Shown here piece by piece: positions 31,131 through 44,400 of a stretch of DNA of 64,000 nt. Both the position numbers and the translations under genes were made by a program. The notes under the pieces were generated by a model. The model had not been told where the DNA came from. It ran no database searches and saw only the letters and a list, made by a program, of their open reading frames with translations. Source of the stretch: Gigantopelta aegis (lineage: Eukaryota > Mollusca > Gastropoda > Neomphalida > Peltospiridae); contig NC_054704.1 of NCBI RefSeq assembly GCF_016097555.1, positions 75,724,118 through 75,788,117 on the forward strand. The letters are read 5' to 3'. Each line of letters starts with the position of its first letter. Positions within the stretch are counted from its first letter, which is position 1.

Positions 31131-31946
31131 TGGTTTTAAGCAGACTTTGTTGTGTTAATTCATTAGTCATGCTGTAACTCAGTTCTGTTGTACAATTGTC
31201 ATTAGTCTGTAGATAGTCCTGTATAATTATCTTCACTTCAATCCAGTCATATTGAATGTGAGTTAGGTGCACTTCAAACTTTGACCCTTTAAGGTCGCAA
31301 TTTGATATAATGCTACCCGATGGGTTAAAGGATCAATCCCTTTTGATGAACCTATGGGGTCATTTCTCATTCAAATTGCTCCATTACTACAATGTTGAAG
31401 GCTGTGGTGCAGATTTCAATAAAATGTTACAAGTACAATATTTATTACATAACAGTATCTTAATGAACAATGTGCTTAAATGTGTCTGAAACATTCATCA
31501 TTTCCATGCACAAAATGTATTGGATTGGTATCTCTAGTATGCAGCTAGACTGGAAGACAATACATAAACACTTCAAAATACTTTCATTATGCAAGGCGAT
31601 TGTCAATGAAATGCCATTGCATCAGAGCCGGTTTACCCTTGTAGCACATGCTTCAGGGGGCTCTGCGGTGATGTGTACATTTATTTTTCCCCAGGTCATT
31701 TTTTCCCCCTCCCCCAAAGGAGGTTGCAAAATATATATCCCGGGAAGTGGGTCCCACTGTTATTTGTGCTACAGGCCCCGCAGATGTTGAAACTGGCTCT
31801 GCACTGCATACACCTTGGATAGATGTTACCATCTACATATCTAACTTGGGGAATGATGATCCTCAGTGGGTGAACCTTTATAGAATCTTCTGTTTGAGAT
31901 TCTTCAACTACTTGATTTAACCTCAGCAACATATGAGATATCTTAG
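31131..31946. other. Intergenic, possible SINE remnant
   Basis: Around 31290-31420 GATCAATCCCTTTTGATGAA and GAAGGCTGTGGTGCAG weakly recall a SINE. Nothing coding is supported. Confidence 0.35.
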
Positions 31947-32316
31947 GCCATCGGTCTACAGGCTGGTAGGCACTGGGTTCGGATCCCAGTCGAGGCATGG
32001 GATTTTTAATCCAGATACCGACTCCAAACACCGAGTGAGTGCTCCGCAAGGCTCAATGGGTAGGTGTAAACCACTTGCACCGACCAGTGATCCATAACTG
32101 GTTCAACAAAGGCCATGGTTTGTGCTATCCTGCTTGTGGGAAGAGCAAATAAAAGGTCCCTTGCTGCCTGTCGTAAAAAGAGTAGCCTATATGGCGACAG
32201 CGGGTTTCCTCTAAAACCAGTGTCAGAATGACCATATGTTTGACGTCCAATAGCTGATGATAAGATAAAAAATCAATGTGCTCTAGTGGCATCGTTAAAT
32301 AAAACAAACTTTACAA
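31947..32316 (+). mobile_element. tRNA-derived SINE (head 2, tail 2)
   Basis: Head GGCCATCGGTCTACAGGCTG and GGGTTCGGATCCCAGTCGAG; linker AATGGGTAGGTGTAAACCAC; body AATAAAAGGTCCCTTGCTGC; tail CAATGTGCTCTAGTGGCATC. The same head is at 45243-45630 in inverse. Its head resembles that of the second SINE family (15913, 35578) while its body is that of the main family. Confidence 0.85.
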
Positions 32317-32799
32317 ATGAGATATCACACTGTTACTGTTTATGCTACAAATTTTAGACAGTTTTATTTCAAATTCCTCATGTGTCATTCAAGCAAGCAG
32401 GAAACAAAGAGAAAAGAAAGAAAAAGGGGGGGGGGGGGGGGGGGGAAGAGAGGAGAAAGACATTAAATAATATATTTAAAAAACAACACACAAAACATAT
32501 TAACAATTTTATTACGGTAAACAACTTCTCTCCAGCATACAATTACACACTAGTTAACAATAAATAACTTACATATTACATTTCACTTATTTGAATATTC
32601 TGCCCGATAAAACGTCATTTCCCCAACACAAACAGTCCAATTTTTTAAAGTGCCTCCTTTGCATTCTGGTCCTATACAAGCAAAAACAGACATTACACAA
32701 GTCTTTTTGCTTGTTGTAGAACACAAAGCAGACTAATCATTGTGGCATTGTGTGTTTTTCCAGTGTTATGTTTGGCGACATCCTCACTCACTTGGTTCT
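32317..32799. other. Intergenic AT-rich stretch with poly-G run
   Basis: A run of about 20 G at about 32426-32445; nothing else recognised. Confidence 0.45.
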
Positions 32800-33580
32800 C
32801 ACTCTTTCAGACACTCACTCTACCTGATTTGTACCGATTCCCACTTTCCCATGTTCTAACACTGCCCTGATTCCCACTTTCCCATGTTCTAACACTGCCC
32901 TGATTCCCAACCACCCAAGTTCTTACAATTCCAAGTTTCACTCTCTCCCAGGTTCGCAAATTCCCAAGTTCTCACTCTTATAAATTATCTTCTTCCAGCT
33001 TCTCACTCTCCCACTCTCCCAAGTTTTTACTCTCCCAGGTTGTTATCACCCTCCCAAGTTCTCACCATCTCCCTGATTCCCAATCTCCCAGTTCTCACTC
33101 TTACAAGTTATCTTCTTCCAGCTTCTCACTCTTCCAAGTTCTCACTCTCTCCCAGGTTGTTCGCACACTCTCCCAGGTTGTTCGCACACTCTCCCAGGAT
33201 GTTCTCACACTCTCCCAGGTTGTTCACACTCTCCCAGGTTGTTCTCACACACTCTCCCAGGATGTTCTCACACACTTCCAGGTTGTTCTCACACTCCCAG
33301 GTTGTTCACTCTCCCAGGTTGTTCTCACACACTCTCCCAGGATGTTCTCACACACTTCCAGGTTGTTCTCACACACTCCCAGGTTGTTCTCACACTCTCC
33401 CAGGTTGTTCTCACACTCTCCCAAGTTGTTCTCACACTCTCCCAGGTTGTTCTCACACACTCCCAGGTTGTTCTCACTCTCCCAGGTTGTTCTCACCCAA
33501 GTTCTCACAATCTCCCTGATTCCCAATCTCTCAGGTTAACAATCTTTCTAGTTCTCACTCTCCCAAGTTCACACTCCCAC
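32800..33580. repeat. CT-rich minisatellite, about 21-bp CTCCCAGGTTGTTCTCACA unit
   Basis: Tandem copies, most regular at 33150-33505, of CTCCCAGGTTGTTCTCACAC with variants (GGATG, AAGTT). Open frames on both strands (for example 33040-33519) arise only from the repeat. Confidence 0.9.
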
Positions 33581-34303
33581 AAGCTGACAGAACAGGAAAG
33601 TGGATTTCAGACTAGGGGAGCTACAAATGTAAAAACAGTTCACATAAACACACAATGTTCATCTCAACACAAAAATAAAGGCTCGAGATCATGTAGTAAA
33701 TTTCTTTTCAAAAAAGTCATATATCACGTACAGTCGTTGTCACTTATTTATAATGTCGAACAAGACAGTGACATGTTAAAAATCATGGAACAATTTATCA
33801 TGCTCATCTAACACATTATGTGGAAAACACAATGTTTGCTTCAGATATTGCCAGGAAATATCAAAGTCTGATAACCAGAATTGGCTATGTCCATATGTTA
33901 AGAATATTACAGTAGTTCATTAAACAAAAATTTCAGAGATTATGGTTTGAAAATTGATGGCGAGCAAGAAACTGCTCTCTTGAAATTATGTAAGAGAGCA
34001 ATTACTAACAGAGTACAAATTCACTGTAAGTTTAGTAAATACATTAGTAATATCAGCAAGGCAAATAGTTTTGTGTGAGCACACATAAGCGAGAGCAATT
34101 GCTTGTGTCAAACCTCAAGGACTTTTTCAAATGTAATTAATTCTGGAGGACGTACAAGTAATAGAACCAGTGGATAGTTAAACCAGTTGAATACAAAAAT
34201 AAAATTGTTTTCTTTTTAGTTTCTCCTGAATGTTTTAAATGCTAAAATGTGTAAGTTTGAAAACCATGATTTTAAACCTAATGTCACCCCTCAATATACT
34301 GTG
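33581..34303. other. Intergenic, nothing recognised
   Basis: AT-rich with no bounded repeat or credible reading frame. Confidence 0.4.
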
Positions 34304-34632
34304 GGGGCGAGACGCAGCCCAGTGGTAAAGCATTCGCTTGATGCGCAGTCAGTTTGGGATCGATCCCTGTCAGTGGGCCCATTGGGCTATTTCTCACTCC
34401 AGCCAGTGCACCACGACTGGTACATCAAAGGCTGTGGTATGTGCTATCCTGTCTATGGGATGGTGTATATAAAAGATCCCTTGCTGCTAATCGAAAAAGA
34501 GTAGTCCATGAAGTGGCGACAGCGGGTTTCCTCCCTCAATATCTGTGTGATCCTTAATCATATGTCTGACGCCATATAACCGTAAATAAAATGTGTCGAG
34601 TGTGTCATTAAATAAACCATTTCCTTCCTTCA
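34304..34632 (+). mobile_element. Full-length tRNA-derived SINE (head 1, tail 1)
   Basis: Head GGGGCGAGACGCAGCCCAGT, B-box GGGATCGATCCCTGTCAGTG, body GTATATAAAAGATCCCTTGC, tail GCCATATAACCGTAAATAAA to CATTTCCTTCCTTC. The best-preserved copy in the window. Confidence 0.9.
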
Positions 34633-35037
34633 ATATACTGTGGTCAATAACCACATGGATAACTATGTTGATTGATCATTCTGCTCTCCCAAGTAATATA
34701 TGTGCCCACACCGTTCTTGTCCTAACCATCACATCATGTAGACATGCACATGGTAGTATTCAGCCAACTTTCACCCACCGCTGTATTTAGATAAATAAAT
34801 TATGATGCTTGTTTCAGCCATCAAAAGGCAACATATTATTGGTATTTATAACAAATTTGTTCTAACATGTCCGGTAGACATACATCACTAGATTGCCAGA
34901 GCTAGCTTTGTCATTCGCCAATTGGGAATTTCAAAAACAATTGGCGAATTTTATTTTCATTTGGCAAAATAATTTCATAAAATAAATGATATTTTGTTAG
35001 AAAATAACTAGATTTCTGCAGTTTTTGAAGTTATATA

Positions 35038-35212
35038 CAGTGAAACCCCTCTAAACCGGACACCCTTGGGACCAAGTAAAATGTCCGGTATTAAGAGGTA
35101 TCCTGTTTAGAGAGGTTAAGTTCTGTATCGATTTTTAAAAAAGGACCGTGAAAAATTTCCGTTTTGGGGGAATTCTGGTTTACACAGGGTCCGGTTTTGA
35201 AAGGTTTCACTG
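35038..35212. mobile_element. Pogo/Tigger-like MITE, TA target site
   Basis: CAGTGAAACCCCTCTAAACC at the left and AAAGGTTTCACTG at the right with TA on each side (35036-35037, 35213-35214). ACCGGACACC and GGGTCCGGTTTTG pair inside. CAGTGAAACC ends are typical of pogo-type families. Confidence 0.75.
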
Positions 35213-35419
35213 TAGATAATTTGGCGAAATTTCTGCTGACCCATGTCTAGCCGTGAGATTCAGATCTGTTCACTGTCACCCAATGCTATATTTACCAGTG
35301 TTATAATGACATAAATAAAGAAGTAAAGGTAATGGCTGGTTAGGTTGGCATTCATCAGTGGTGTTTAGTTCACCGTGACGCACCATCTTTAATTTCCGGT
35401 ATGGGGTTTTGTTATGCGG

Positions 35420-35494
35420 TCAGTTATGTTTCATCTCATTCTTCACGCAGGTTTTGAAAGAATCCCAGTTGCCTTGCGTGTGCATCAGATGAGA
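35420..35494 (-). CDS. MICU3: MICU last coding exon
   Basis: Acceptor TTTTACTTCCAG; phase 0; encodes SHLMHTQGNWDSFKTCVKNE and ends MKHN with stop TGA (35422-35420). Confidence 0.8.
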   Translation of the reverse strand, partial: SHLMHTQGNWDSFKTCVKNEMKHN

Positions 35495-38400
35495 CTGGAA
35501 GTAAAACACACCTTTTTAATAATATACAACTAAATAACTGGCAATTCATTTATTCAAACTACATTATAAACTTCTTACCGGCCCCAATGGCGCAGTGGTT
35601 AAGCCATCGGACTACAGGCTGGTAGGTACAGGGTTCACAGCCTGGTACCGGCTCCAACCCAGAGCGAGTTCTTAAGGACTCAGTGGGTAGATGTAAGGCC
35701 ACTACATCCTCTTCTCTATCACTAACCACTAACCAACTAACCCACTGTCCTACAGCCCAGATAGTTGAGGTGTGTGCCAAGACAGTGTGCTTGAACCTTA
35801 ATTGGATATAAGCACAAAATAAGTTGAAATGAATGAAAATAAACTTCTTTTTTTTGTGTGTGAAAATTCAGCACCTAATACAAGTGTACAGAATTAAACG
35901 TAATCCTAAAGTCGAAACTTCACAACTAGGTCTGAGAAAAAAGAAAGAAAAATCCTTGACCCTCTATGCTGCCTAACCTTCATATACCCAACCCCTCAAC
36001 CCCCCCCCCCCAAAAAAAAAATTTGAAACCCATAATGCTCTTTATAGCTTAGCCTTCATAATAAAAACTAAAATTAATCATAACTGAAATTAACTAAAAC
36101 TAACTCACCTGGTGTCTCTTTAACCTATTCTTATTAATTTAAACTACAAGAAGACGTAGCTGTCAATATCCCTTTCCCCTCCACTAATGAAATGGAAACC
36201 ACACTAGAATGATGTGCATACAATGTTTTGTGAAGTTATGTTTTGGAACGGTGCTCCAAAACCACTACTGGACACATGAATGGATGGTGCCTGTTTTAAT
36301 ATCTCCCTGCAAATCGTGTAGCAGGCAATAAAAAAATAGTCACTCATGATACTCTGGGTAGCCTATTCTTCACAAAGTAAAATAGAACAGGGCATATGAT
36401 CTTTTTTTTTAAAATAAATCCTTCCTAATGAAAAGTAAAACTAATTACCCGTGACCCACAGGGATGTGGAGGTGGACAGCGAAAGAAGTTGAAAGATTGG
36501 AGGAGTTGCCGGATCGGGAAGAAATGAGATGGAATTCAAAAGGAAAGAAAGGAAAGGGGGCAGTGGAATTTAAAAAAAAATCAATAAATAAAATTTAAAA
36601 AATCTCACCCGTGACCCTCTGTGCAGCCGATCCTTCATGATTGATATGAACTCTGGGTGACTAAGATGGCCGTCTCCATCAGTATCGAAAATCTGGAAAA
36701 CTGTATCGACCACGTGTCGGCCCAACGTGTAACCCGTGCACATCTTCACAGCTCGCTGGAACTCTTCTGTAAAGTAAAACACTAAAATGAAGTGCCCAAG
36801 CACACCACTAATTTCAGTAAATCGGAACTTTCCTTTTAATATTAGGCCAATGAAAACAATGCAAGTGGTTCTTGTTTCAATTTTAAATTAAAAGGAAACA
36901 GGAGACTGCAGTTTGTACCTTGTGATATCGGCTGCTGTGCAAATGTGTACATCTTCATGGCGATTGCGAAGTCATCAAGGCTGTTGAGAAACTGACAAAA
37001 CTGTTTAAACTCCTGGAATGTGATTCCCTGAAAATAGATATAGAAGTTTAGATTTCAGTACATACAACTCTTACCAAATACATGATATACCAACATGCTG
37101 ACATGGGACGAATCTCTGGGACAGAGAATAACATTCTGCCAATAGTCCAGTAGCCAAGTAGGCATTTTTTTCTTAATCTTGCAAAAATACCCCTAAAGCA
37201 GGTTATTGTTGATTTTGGTAGGGGAAGTAGTGTAGAATCAGAATCTGAATGATGCCCATTTGGCATCTTTGAGCGTTTTGAGTTTTTCAAGATGGCGTCC
37301 AAGATGGCGGCCGCCGTATTCCGAAAGACTAAACACGCAAGTATAAGTTGGATTTTCTATTGTAATACATCCTTGTCAATGTCTTTGTAGTCAATAAATC
37401 CCTCTAGAGAGGTTAGAGAGCAATTGGAGTCCACATAGTGCCTCAAATGACAGATATTGACAAAATTATGTCCAAAATTGACACCACAGTGAAGCGCAAA
37501 ATAAACAAACATATATGTATTGGCCAATGTGAGCTCTAATGTATATAGTTTATTTTAATTGTTCTGATTTCTATTCATCATCACCATCTTCATTTTCTTC
37601 GTCATCACTGTCTGCTGGGGTATTATTGTTTATTGGATTTTCAGTTTGCTGTAGGCATGATGGAGCATTTGCAGAAAATGTTGCACGCCATTCCAGAACG
37701 ATGACATGAACACTTTCGGCAAGAACATGGCTCATTGGTGCTGCATGTGCAACATAATAGACTTAAGACCGGAGCTGGTCCAGGCATAGTCGCAGCGGGC
37801 AATGCAACAGGCAAGAAAGTCTAAGTGTCATGGTCAGCCAGCCACCCAAAGTCCGCGGCATCTAGTGCAGGTGGATCTGAATCTAATGCAGCCCTCCATA
37901 TGCATGCCTGGTGATGTCCCGTCTCACATGGAGCCCAAAGGCTTCTGAAGTAGGTGGAAGAGATGGCAGCTTGAAAGATGTGGCCTTGCTGTGTCCTGTC
38001 TTAGACTGCCAGATATTGAACCGTATCTGAGACATGGTTCCACTGCACTTACAGGCTGCAATGAAGTCAGTAGCTCCACTTACTATGGTCTCAATATCTA
38101 TCTGGTCATTACCCAATGGTGGTGGCATGTGACCTTTTTGGAGTACCTTTACTGCCTTTACTTTCCCGACACCATAGATTGAGCTAACAGTGTCACAGCC
38201 TTTATTGTTGCAGAGATGCTCCTGAAAGTGTGCTGGCAAGTTGTCACATATGACATCAATTAACTGCACTTTGTTGTCAGTGACAGTAAGAGACACGGAC
38301 TGTGGTGGGAGCAGGGATTGCAAAATAAGATAACGACGGTGGTCAGCAGTAACGGATGCTCTTCGACCACGAGTGCACCCTTTTTGTGCTGTTGTCTAAG

Positions 38401-41400
38401 TATCTGTCGAAGATGAGATGTACATCACAGTTCATCAGTCTAGCATGTACATATGCCGCCACGGCATTCACCAGATTCAGGAGCGTGCCAGATATTGGCC
38501 ACTTGATGGTCCACAGTATTGCATAACCATCAAGCACTATCAAGTCAGGTTTTTCGCCTGTGCGAGATGATTCTTCAACTTGAAGATAATTCTTAAGTTT
38601 TGATTTTGAAGAGGCGGGTCGCATGCTGCCATCATCTAAGAATAGTGACGTGGGAATTGGTGCTAGCTCGTGAGAGAACAAATCATGCAGGTCAAAGTCT
38701 CCTGAGCCTATAATGCCAAGTGTTCTGTTGAAGATGACTTCTGTGTCAACAGTTGTGGTTGCTCCCAAGTTAATCCGTTTCCTGGTTGTAGCCATTGTGA
38801 CCACAGGGCTACTTATTTTATCATAGAATCCCTGGGGTAATTTGTCCTCATAGGCTTGCATACAGTCCTTGCCAATTTGTAGAGCATTCTGAACATTCAC
38901 AGATGCAGCAGGCAGTTTTCCTGATACAATGTTGAACAGAGTCGGGGAATGACCAGCTGGGTCTAATGGATCAATGCACTGGTCTAGCTTTTCTCGCAAC
39001 TTCCTTCTATCAGAGGTGTCAGCCTGGATACGTGCCTTGGATTCCTCCTTATGATGGGTCGGGTGCTCGGACGAATCATCTCGCATAGTTGGCTGCAGGA
39101 ATGCAAGCTGAGAGCCCATCGCTTTGTAGCACTGTCATTCAAAGTAATTCCTGTCAGGCCACCGTGACTATGTCCATACCGCATAAATGTTGATTCTATG
39201 AACATATCAGACCAGATTGAATTCGATGCACCGCAAACATGTCTCATTGTGTGCTGACCCTGCAGAAACAGTGACTGTACTTCTGTTGGAAGGGATTCCA
39301 TTGACCTGAGGTAGAACAGACCATACCTTGCATAGTTTACATGTGCTGATGCAAAGAAGTATGGGACCATTTGACCCACAGCCACAAGTGAAGTGGCCAG
39401 TCCGATTCTCGTTCAGCTCGAATGAAGACCACCATTATGATAGTGGGACGCACAAAACAGTCTACCCATAACTTGGCTGTGTCACGTCTGTTGGATATGT
39501 CTGTCAGCATTGCATCCAGCTCCTCATAAGTTTCCACATCACCCATGTGTTTACGTAGTAGTTCCTCAGTGAGCATCCTAAATGCTCTCACATTTTGAGG
39601 AAACTTCTTACCAGATAACATTTTGTCTACACCACCAAAGGCATGTTTGAGAATTTCGCTCAGACCACTGTCCATCATGAGCTTGCCAACACTGCCACTA
39701 AAGCTCATGATTGTGTGTAATCCTCCCAATCGTGGGTAAATATTGCTGAACACCTCTGGAGTAGCCCATATGTTATCAATTAGGACCGTGTAAATCTGCT
39801 GATCTGGGGCTAATTCACTAAACTCTCGCAACTTTGCGATCTCGCAGTGCAATGCTAAAAGACTTACAAAGAGGTTGCTTTGTTGTCTAACAGAGCCTAA
39901 GAGACCTTTGTGAATTAGGCCCCTGCTGTTATAACTACAAACTGCTGTCCACAATTTGAACTTAACAACTGAGCTTCAACGATTGCTGTTTTCACTGTTG
40001 ATGGATCTGAAGGCTTGAGATCCAGTAAGGGTCTGTATCTCGTGTCAGTGGCTGGTCTCACCATGAGATTTTGATCACGGGCTACCTTTGTGAGATAACC
40101 ACCATATTCACAGGCATTAATACTGCTTAAAATTGATTTAAGAAACTATACATCCAACTCCCTCACTCTAGACAAGCTAACAGCCTGGTGGCGTAAGATG
40201 ATATCACACATTCAGGGGCAAATCAGGCATAGCAGGATGTTTAGGGCCATGGTATTATTCGATAGGTAACCATATAGCAATTTGCTGGCTCATTTCACTT
40301 TTGCTGATGCTAGGTAGTTGGTGGTCAGCCGCAGACTTACAGGTGTTGACACTCTGTGGAGACTGACACAATAACATGGCCAATGCATGAGTGGATTGTA
40401 AACCATTCATTGATGAACTATATTGGCGTCATAGTTATCAATTACTGTCTGAACCAATCCATTTGTGGCATTGAAAAGTCCTTGCCCGGTGCTGTGCTTT
40501 ACAGCTTGTCGAGCCGTAGATGATTTAAAGCGCATAACCTCATCATAGGAAGAAAAAATGCTATTACAATAAATTATATGCAATAGAGCTCAAATTGGCG
40601 GCAATTTTGGACATAATTATGCCAATATCTATCATTTGAGGACTCCAATTGACTACAAAAACATTGAAAAAGATGTATTACAATAGAAAATCCAACTTAA
40701 ACTTGCGTATTTAGTCTTTCGGGTTACGGCGGCCGCGATCTTGGACGCCATCTTGAAAAATTCAAAACGCTCTTAGATGCCAGCTGGGCATCATTCAGAT
40801 TCAGATTCTACACTACTTCCCCTACCAAAATCAACAATAACCTGCTTTGGGGGTATTTTTGCAAGGTACCCATCTCTGGCTGCTGGACTACAATGTCAAC
40901 GAGCTACTCTCGATTCACTAATATCAAAACCTATATTAGCTCGGCCATTTACCTTTCGACCGACCGTTCAAAATTGCGCCAAATTCCCTCAATCAAAATT
41001 GTGCACCCTTTTGTCTTTGGCATTTAACTGCTCCATTCAAATTCCATAGCACCACCCCCACCCCCACCCGCCTGCTACCAATTTGATCGGGCTGCTGGTG
41101 ATCCCTTGCACCTGCCAGTACAGGCGGTCCCTCCTCTCCCCTCCCCCCACCTTTCCTGTCATGGACGGAGGAGCCGGCCAAGGCCAGCTCTTGTGCCCAC
41201 GACAGGCGTGCGCTACAACAGCTTGTTCTGAATGTGCACGTAAAACCCTATGACATGACATGACTACAATGCCAATGAAGAACACACACACAATCAATAC
41301 TAATGAAGAACATACACACAACCATTTACAATGAAGAACACATACTACTAATGCCAATGAAAATTACACTCTACCAATGACAAGGAAGAACACACACTAC

Positions 41401-44400
41401 CAATGACAAGGAAAAACACATGCTACCAACAACAAGGAAAACCACACACTACCAACAACAACGAACAATACATACTACCAATGACAATGAAGAACACACA
41501 CTGACAAGGAAAAACACACACTACCAATGAGAATGAAGAACACACACTACCAATGACAATAAAGACCACACACTACCAATGACAATGAAGAACACACACT
41601 GACAAGGAAAAACACACACTACCAATGACAATGAAGAACACACACTACCAATAACAAGAACACACACTACCAATGACAATGAACACACACTACTAATGGC
41701 ATGAAACACATACACTGCCAATGACGATGAAGAACACACACTACCAATGACAAGAACACACACTACTAATGGCATGAAACACATACACTGCCAATCACGA
41801 TGAAGAACACACACTACCAATGACAAGGAAGTACATGTTACCAATTAAAAAGAAGAACACACACTACTAATGACAAAGAAGAATCAATATACTACTATTA
41901 CAATGAATCACACACACTACTAATAACAATGAAGAACACATACTATCAATGGACATGAATCACATACACTGCAACAGAAATGAAGAACACATACATACTG
42001 CCAATAGAAAAGAAGAACAGATACTGCCAATAGAAAAGAAGAAAAGATACTGCCAATAGAAAAGAAGAACAGATACTGCCAATAGAAAAGAAGAAAACAC
42101 ACTGCCATTGACAATGATGAACATACTCTACCAATGACAATGAAGAACATACTCTACCAATGACAATGAAGAACATACTCTACCAATGACAATTAAGTAC
42201 ACATACTGCCAGTGCCAATGAACACACATTACCTTTTCTTCTGGCATGCGATCTCTCACTCTCTGGAGACTCTCCTCAATCTCTGAGCAGTCCAGCAACG
42301 TGTAACGCAGTAGAATCCTGGCAAAGTCCACCTCCGAAATGGTGTGCATTCCACGTGAAAACTCCAGAAACTCCAGCTCTATCACTTCACTTTGAAGATT
42401 TGACATAAATCTTTTGAAAGAAAAAGAGAATTCAAATTTTAACAATTATTGAGAAAGTATCTGAAGTATTCATTTCAGGATTATTGTCTGTTCTTTTCAA
42501 GAGAAATACTCAAGAACTCAAGTAAAAACCAACTGGGTTTTCAAATTCCAACCAGTGTTGTGCAATTGATAGATTTCAGTGTTGTACAACTGTATGTTAT
42601 ATCCCAATGCTGTACAATTGATATATGTTTTCTGTGTTGTACAAATGGTATGTGATACATTACTGATGGTACTTGACAAGTCACCACCATATTGTGGCTA
42701 TGGATTTCTACTATAAGACAAGTGTTTAACATCAAACATTTAAATAATGTGCCGAGGAGTTAAAATTTCTTTTCCTTCATTGTCCTTTTTTATAACTGCA
42801 ATAATACAGGACACTCAGCACAAATATATATATATATATATATATATTTATATGTGGGCTATTGTGTTTCATTCATTCAAACAAAGGTATCAATAATACT
42901 GGAGCTAGATGATGTTTCTTCATATTATGGTACTTTTAAAATTGCCTTCAATTTGATTATATACAAAAAAGCTCTAAAGACTGAGTAGCCACAACAAGGC
43001 TTAGGGATATTGAATGATTTTAGATAAATATAAAAATAATGACAGTATGAGATACATGTCCAGAGGTCAATAATATGCTATTATATAACTGTTAGGGGTT
43101 AAGGTAAAAAGTAATATGACGTCTTAAATGAGTTATGATTAACATGTCAAAACACTTGTTATTTTCTAACTACAGGTACCTAAATTACAGGTTTATTATT
43201 ATCATCCACAGATTGCATGGTGTAATTACAAAGATGTGCACATTATAAATCATATTAGGTGTGAAATACACACACACGCACGCACATACGCACATACGCA
43301 CATACGCACGCGCACACACACACACACAGAGTATTATGTTGGAAATGAGCACTACTTGATCCTTTGCACGATTTCACCTGGCGTTTATCTTTCTGATGGT
43401 GATGTATATGGAAGTAAACATGTTATAAAATATTCCTCCAAGTTTTGGATTATTTACCTGTAGAAGTCTTCATACTTAAGAACATCCTTGCCTTTCTGAC
43501 CAAAGAAGTGAACAAGCAATGTTGTATCCTGAATATGAGGTGCTGCTTCCTAAAATACCCACATTAACATAATACAAGTACAACAATATCATCATTCACC
43601 TATTAACATAATGCAAGTAAATACCATGGAAACATCTACATTAACATATTACATGAGAAAAAAACTCAACATGAATATATACTGCACTCCAGAGAAAATG
43701 CACCATTCAGATTTGTAGATGTTGAAGCATGAGCAGATATACCACCACATTTGACCAATTTTGGATAACTGGATTTATTCTGGTAGGCACTAAATAACCC
43801 CAAATTTGTTTTCATGAGTTAAGGTTATTGTGGGTTTTTTATTTCATAGCACTATATAACAACTGAAAACTGGCTAGTGCATTTTTACTGGAATTCAGTA
43901 TATGGTTTAAACAATATTTATTTCCAATTATAATGTTGGTTGGGATTTGGCCAACAGTCAAAATGCCTATATCAAGGTCTCTCCCTAAATTCAGTATATT
44001 AACATAATATGTATAACAACATATGTTAGGTAGAACCATACATAATCTTATGTATATATAATTCATATGAACATCCTCATTAACATATTAATACAAGAAT
44101 TCCACAGAATTAAAAGTATTGCCTACCATGAACACAATAAATAATTTGTGATATATCATCATCCCTAACTAATCTATTCTAAAAGAAATGTTTTTCTTAG
44201 ATTTTTTTTTTAATGAATTGAGAAGAACATTCATACATGTATAAACCAAGTTTTAGTGATTGAAAGTTTGTTTTGTTTAACGACACCACTAGAGCACATT
44301 GATTTATTAATCATTGGCTATTGGATGTCAAACATTTGCACATACCATGGCCTTTGATAAACCAGTCGTGGTGCACTGGCTGGAACAAGAAATAGCCCAA

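Larger units (their letters stand above)
37143..40890 (-). mobile_element. Academ-like DNA transposon with XPG-like nuclease and cysteine-rich end
   Basis: Inverted repeats of about 340 bp (37143-37480 and about 40590-40890) begin TAGTCCAG and share GCAGGTTATTGTTGATTTTG, GGGGAAGTAGTGTAGAATC and GGATTTTCTATTGTAATACA. CAA(T) on each flank may be a 3-4 bp target duplication. The - strand body encodes a large transposase-like protein ending in an XPG/FEN-like motif and a cysteine cluster, a combination I know from the Academ superfamily. The frame is broken in several places, so the copy is dead. It lies in a MICU intron, in the same orientation as the gene. The left repeat has about 50 extra bp (37395-37435) relative to the right one. 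Confidence 0.7.

Noticed and set aside
33040-33811. Open frames on both strands, up to 190 residues, with repeating SHTLPGC-type or ENNLGEC-type text
   Set aside because: They arise from the CT-rich 21-bp minisatellite, occur in several frames at once and carry no domain.
41521-42176. - strand frames with VVCVLHCHW-like repeats
   Set aside because: Translation of the 26-bp minisatellite; not part of the MICU frame, which stops at the donor at 42232.
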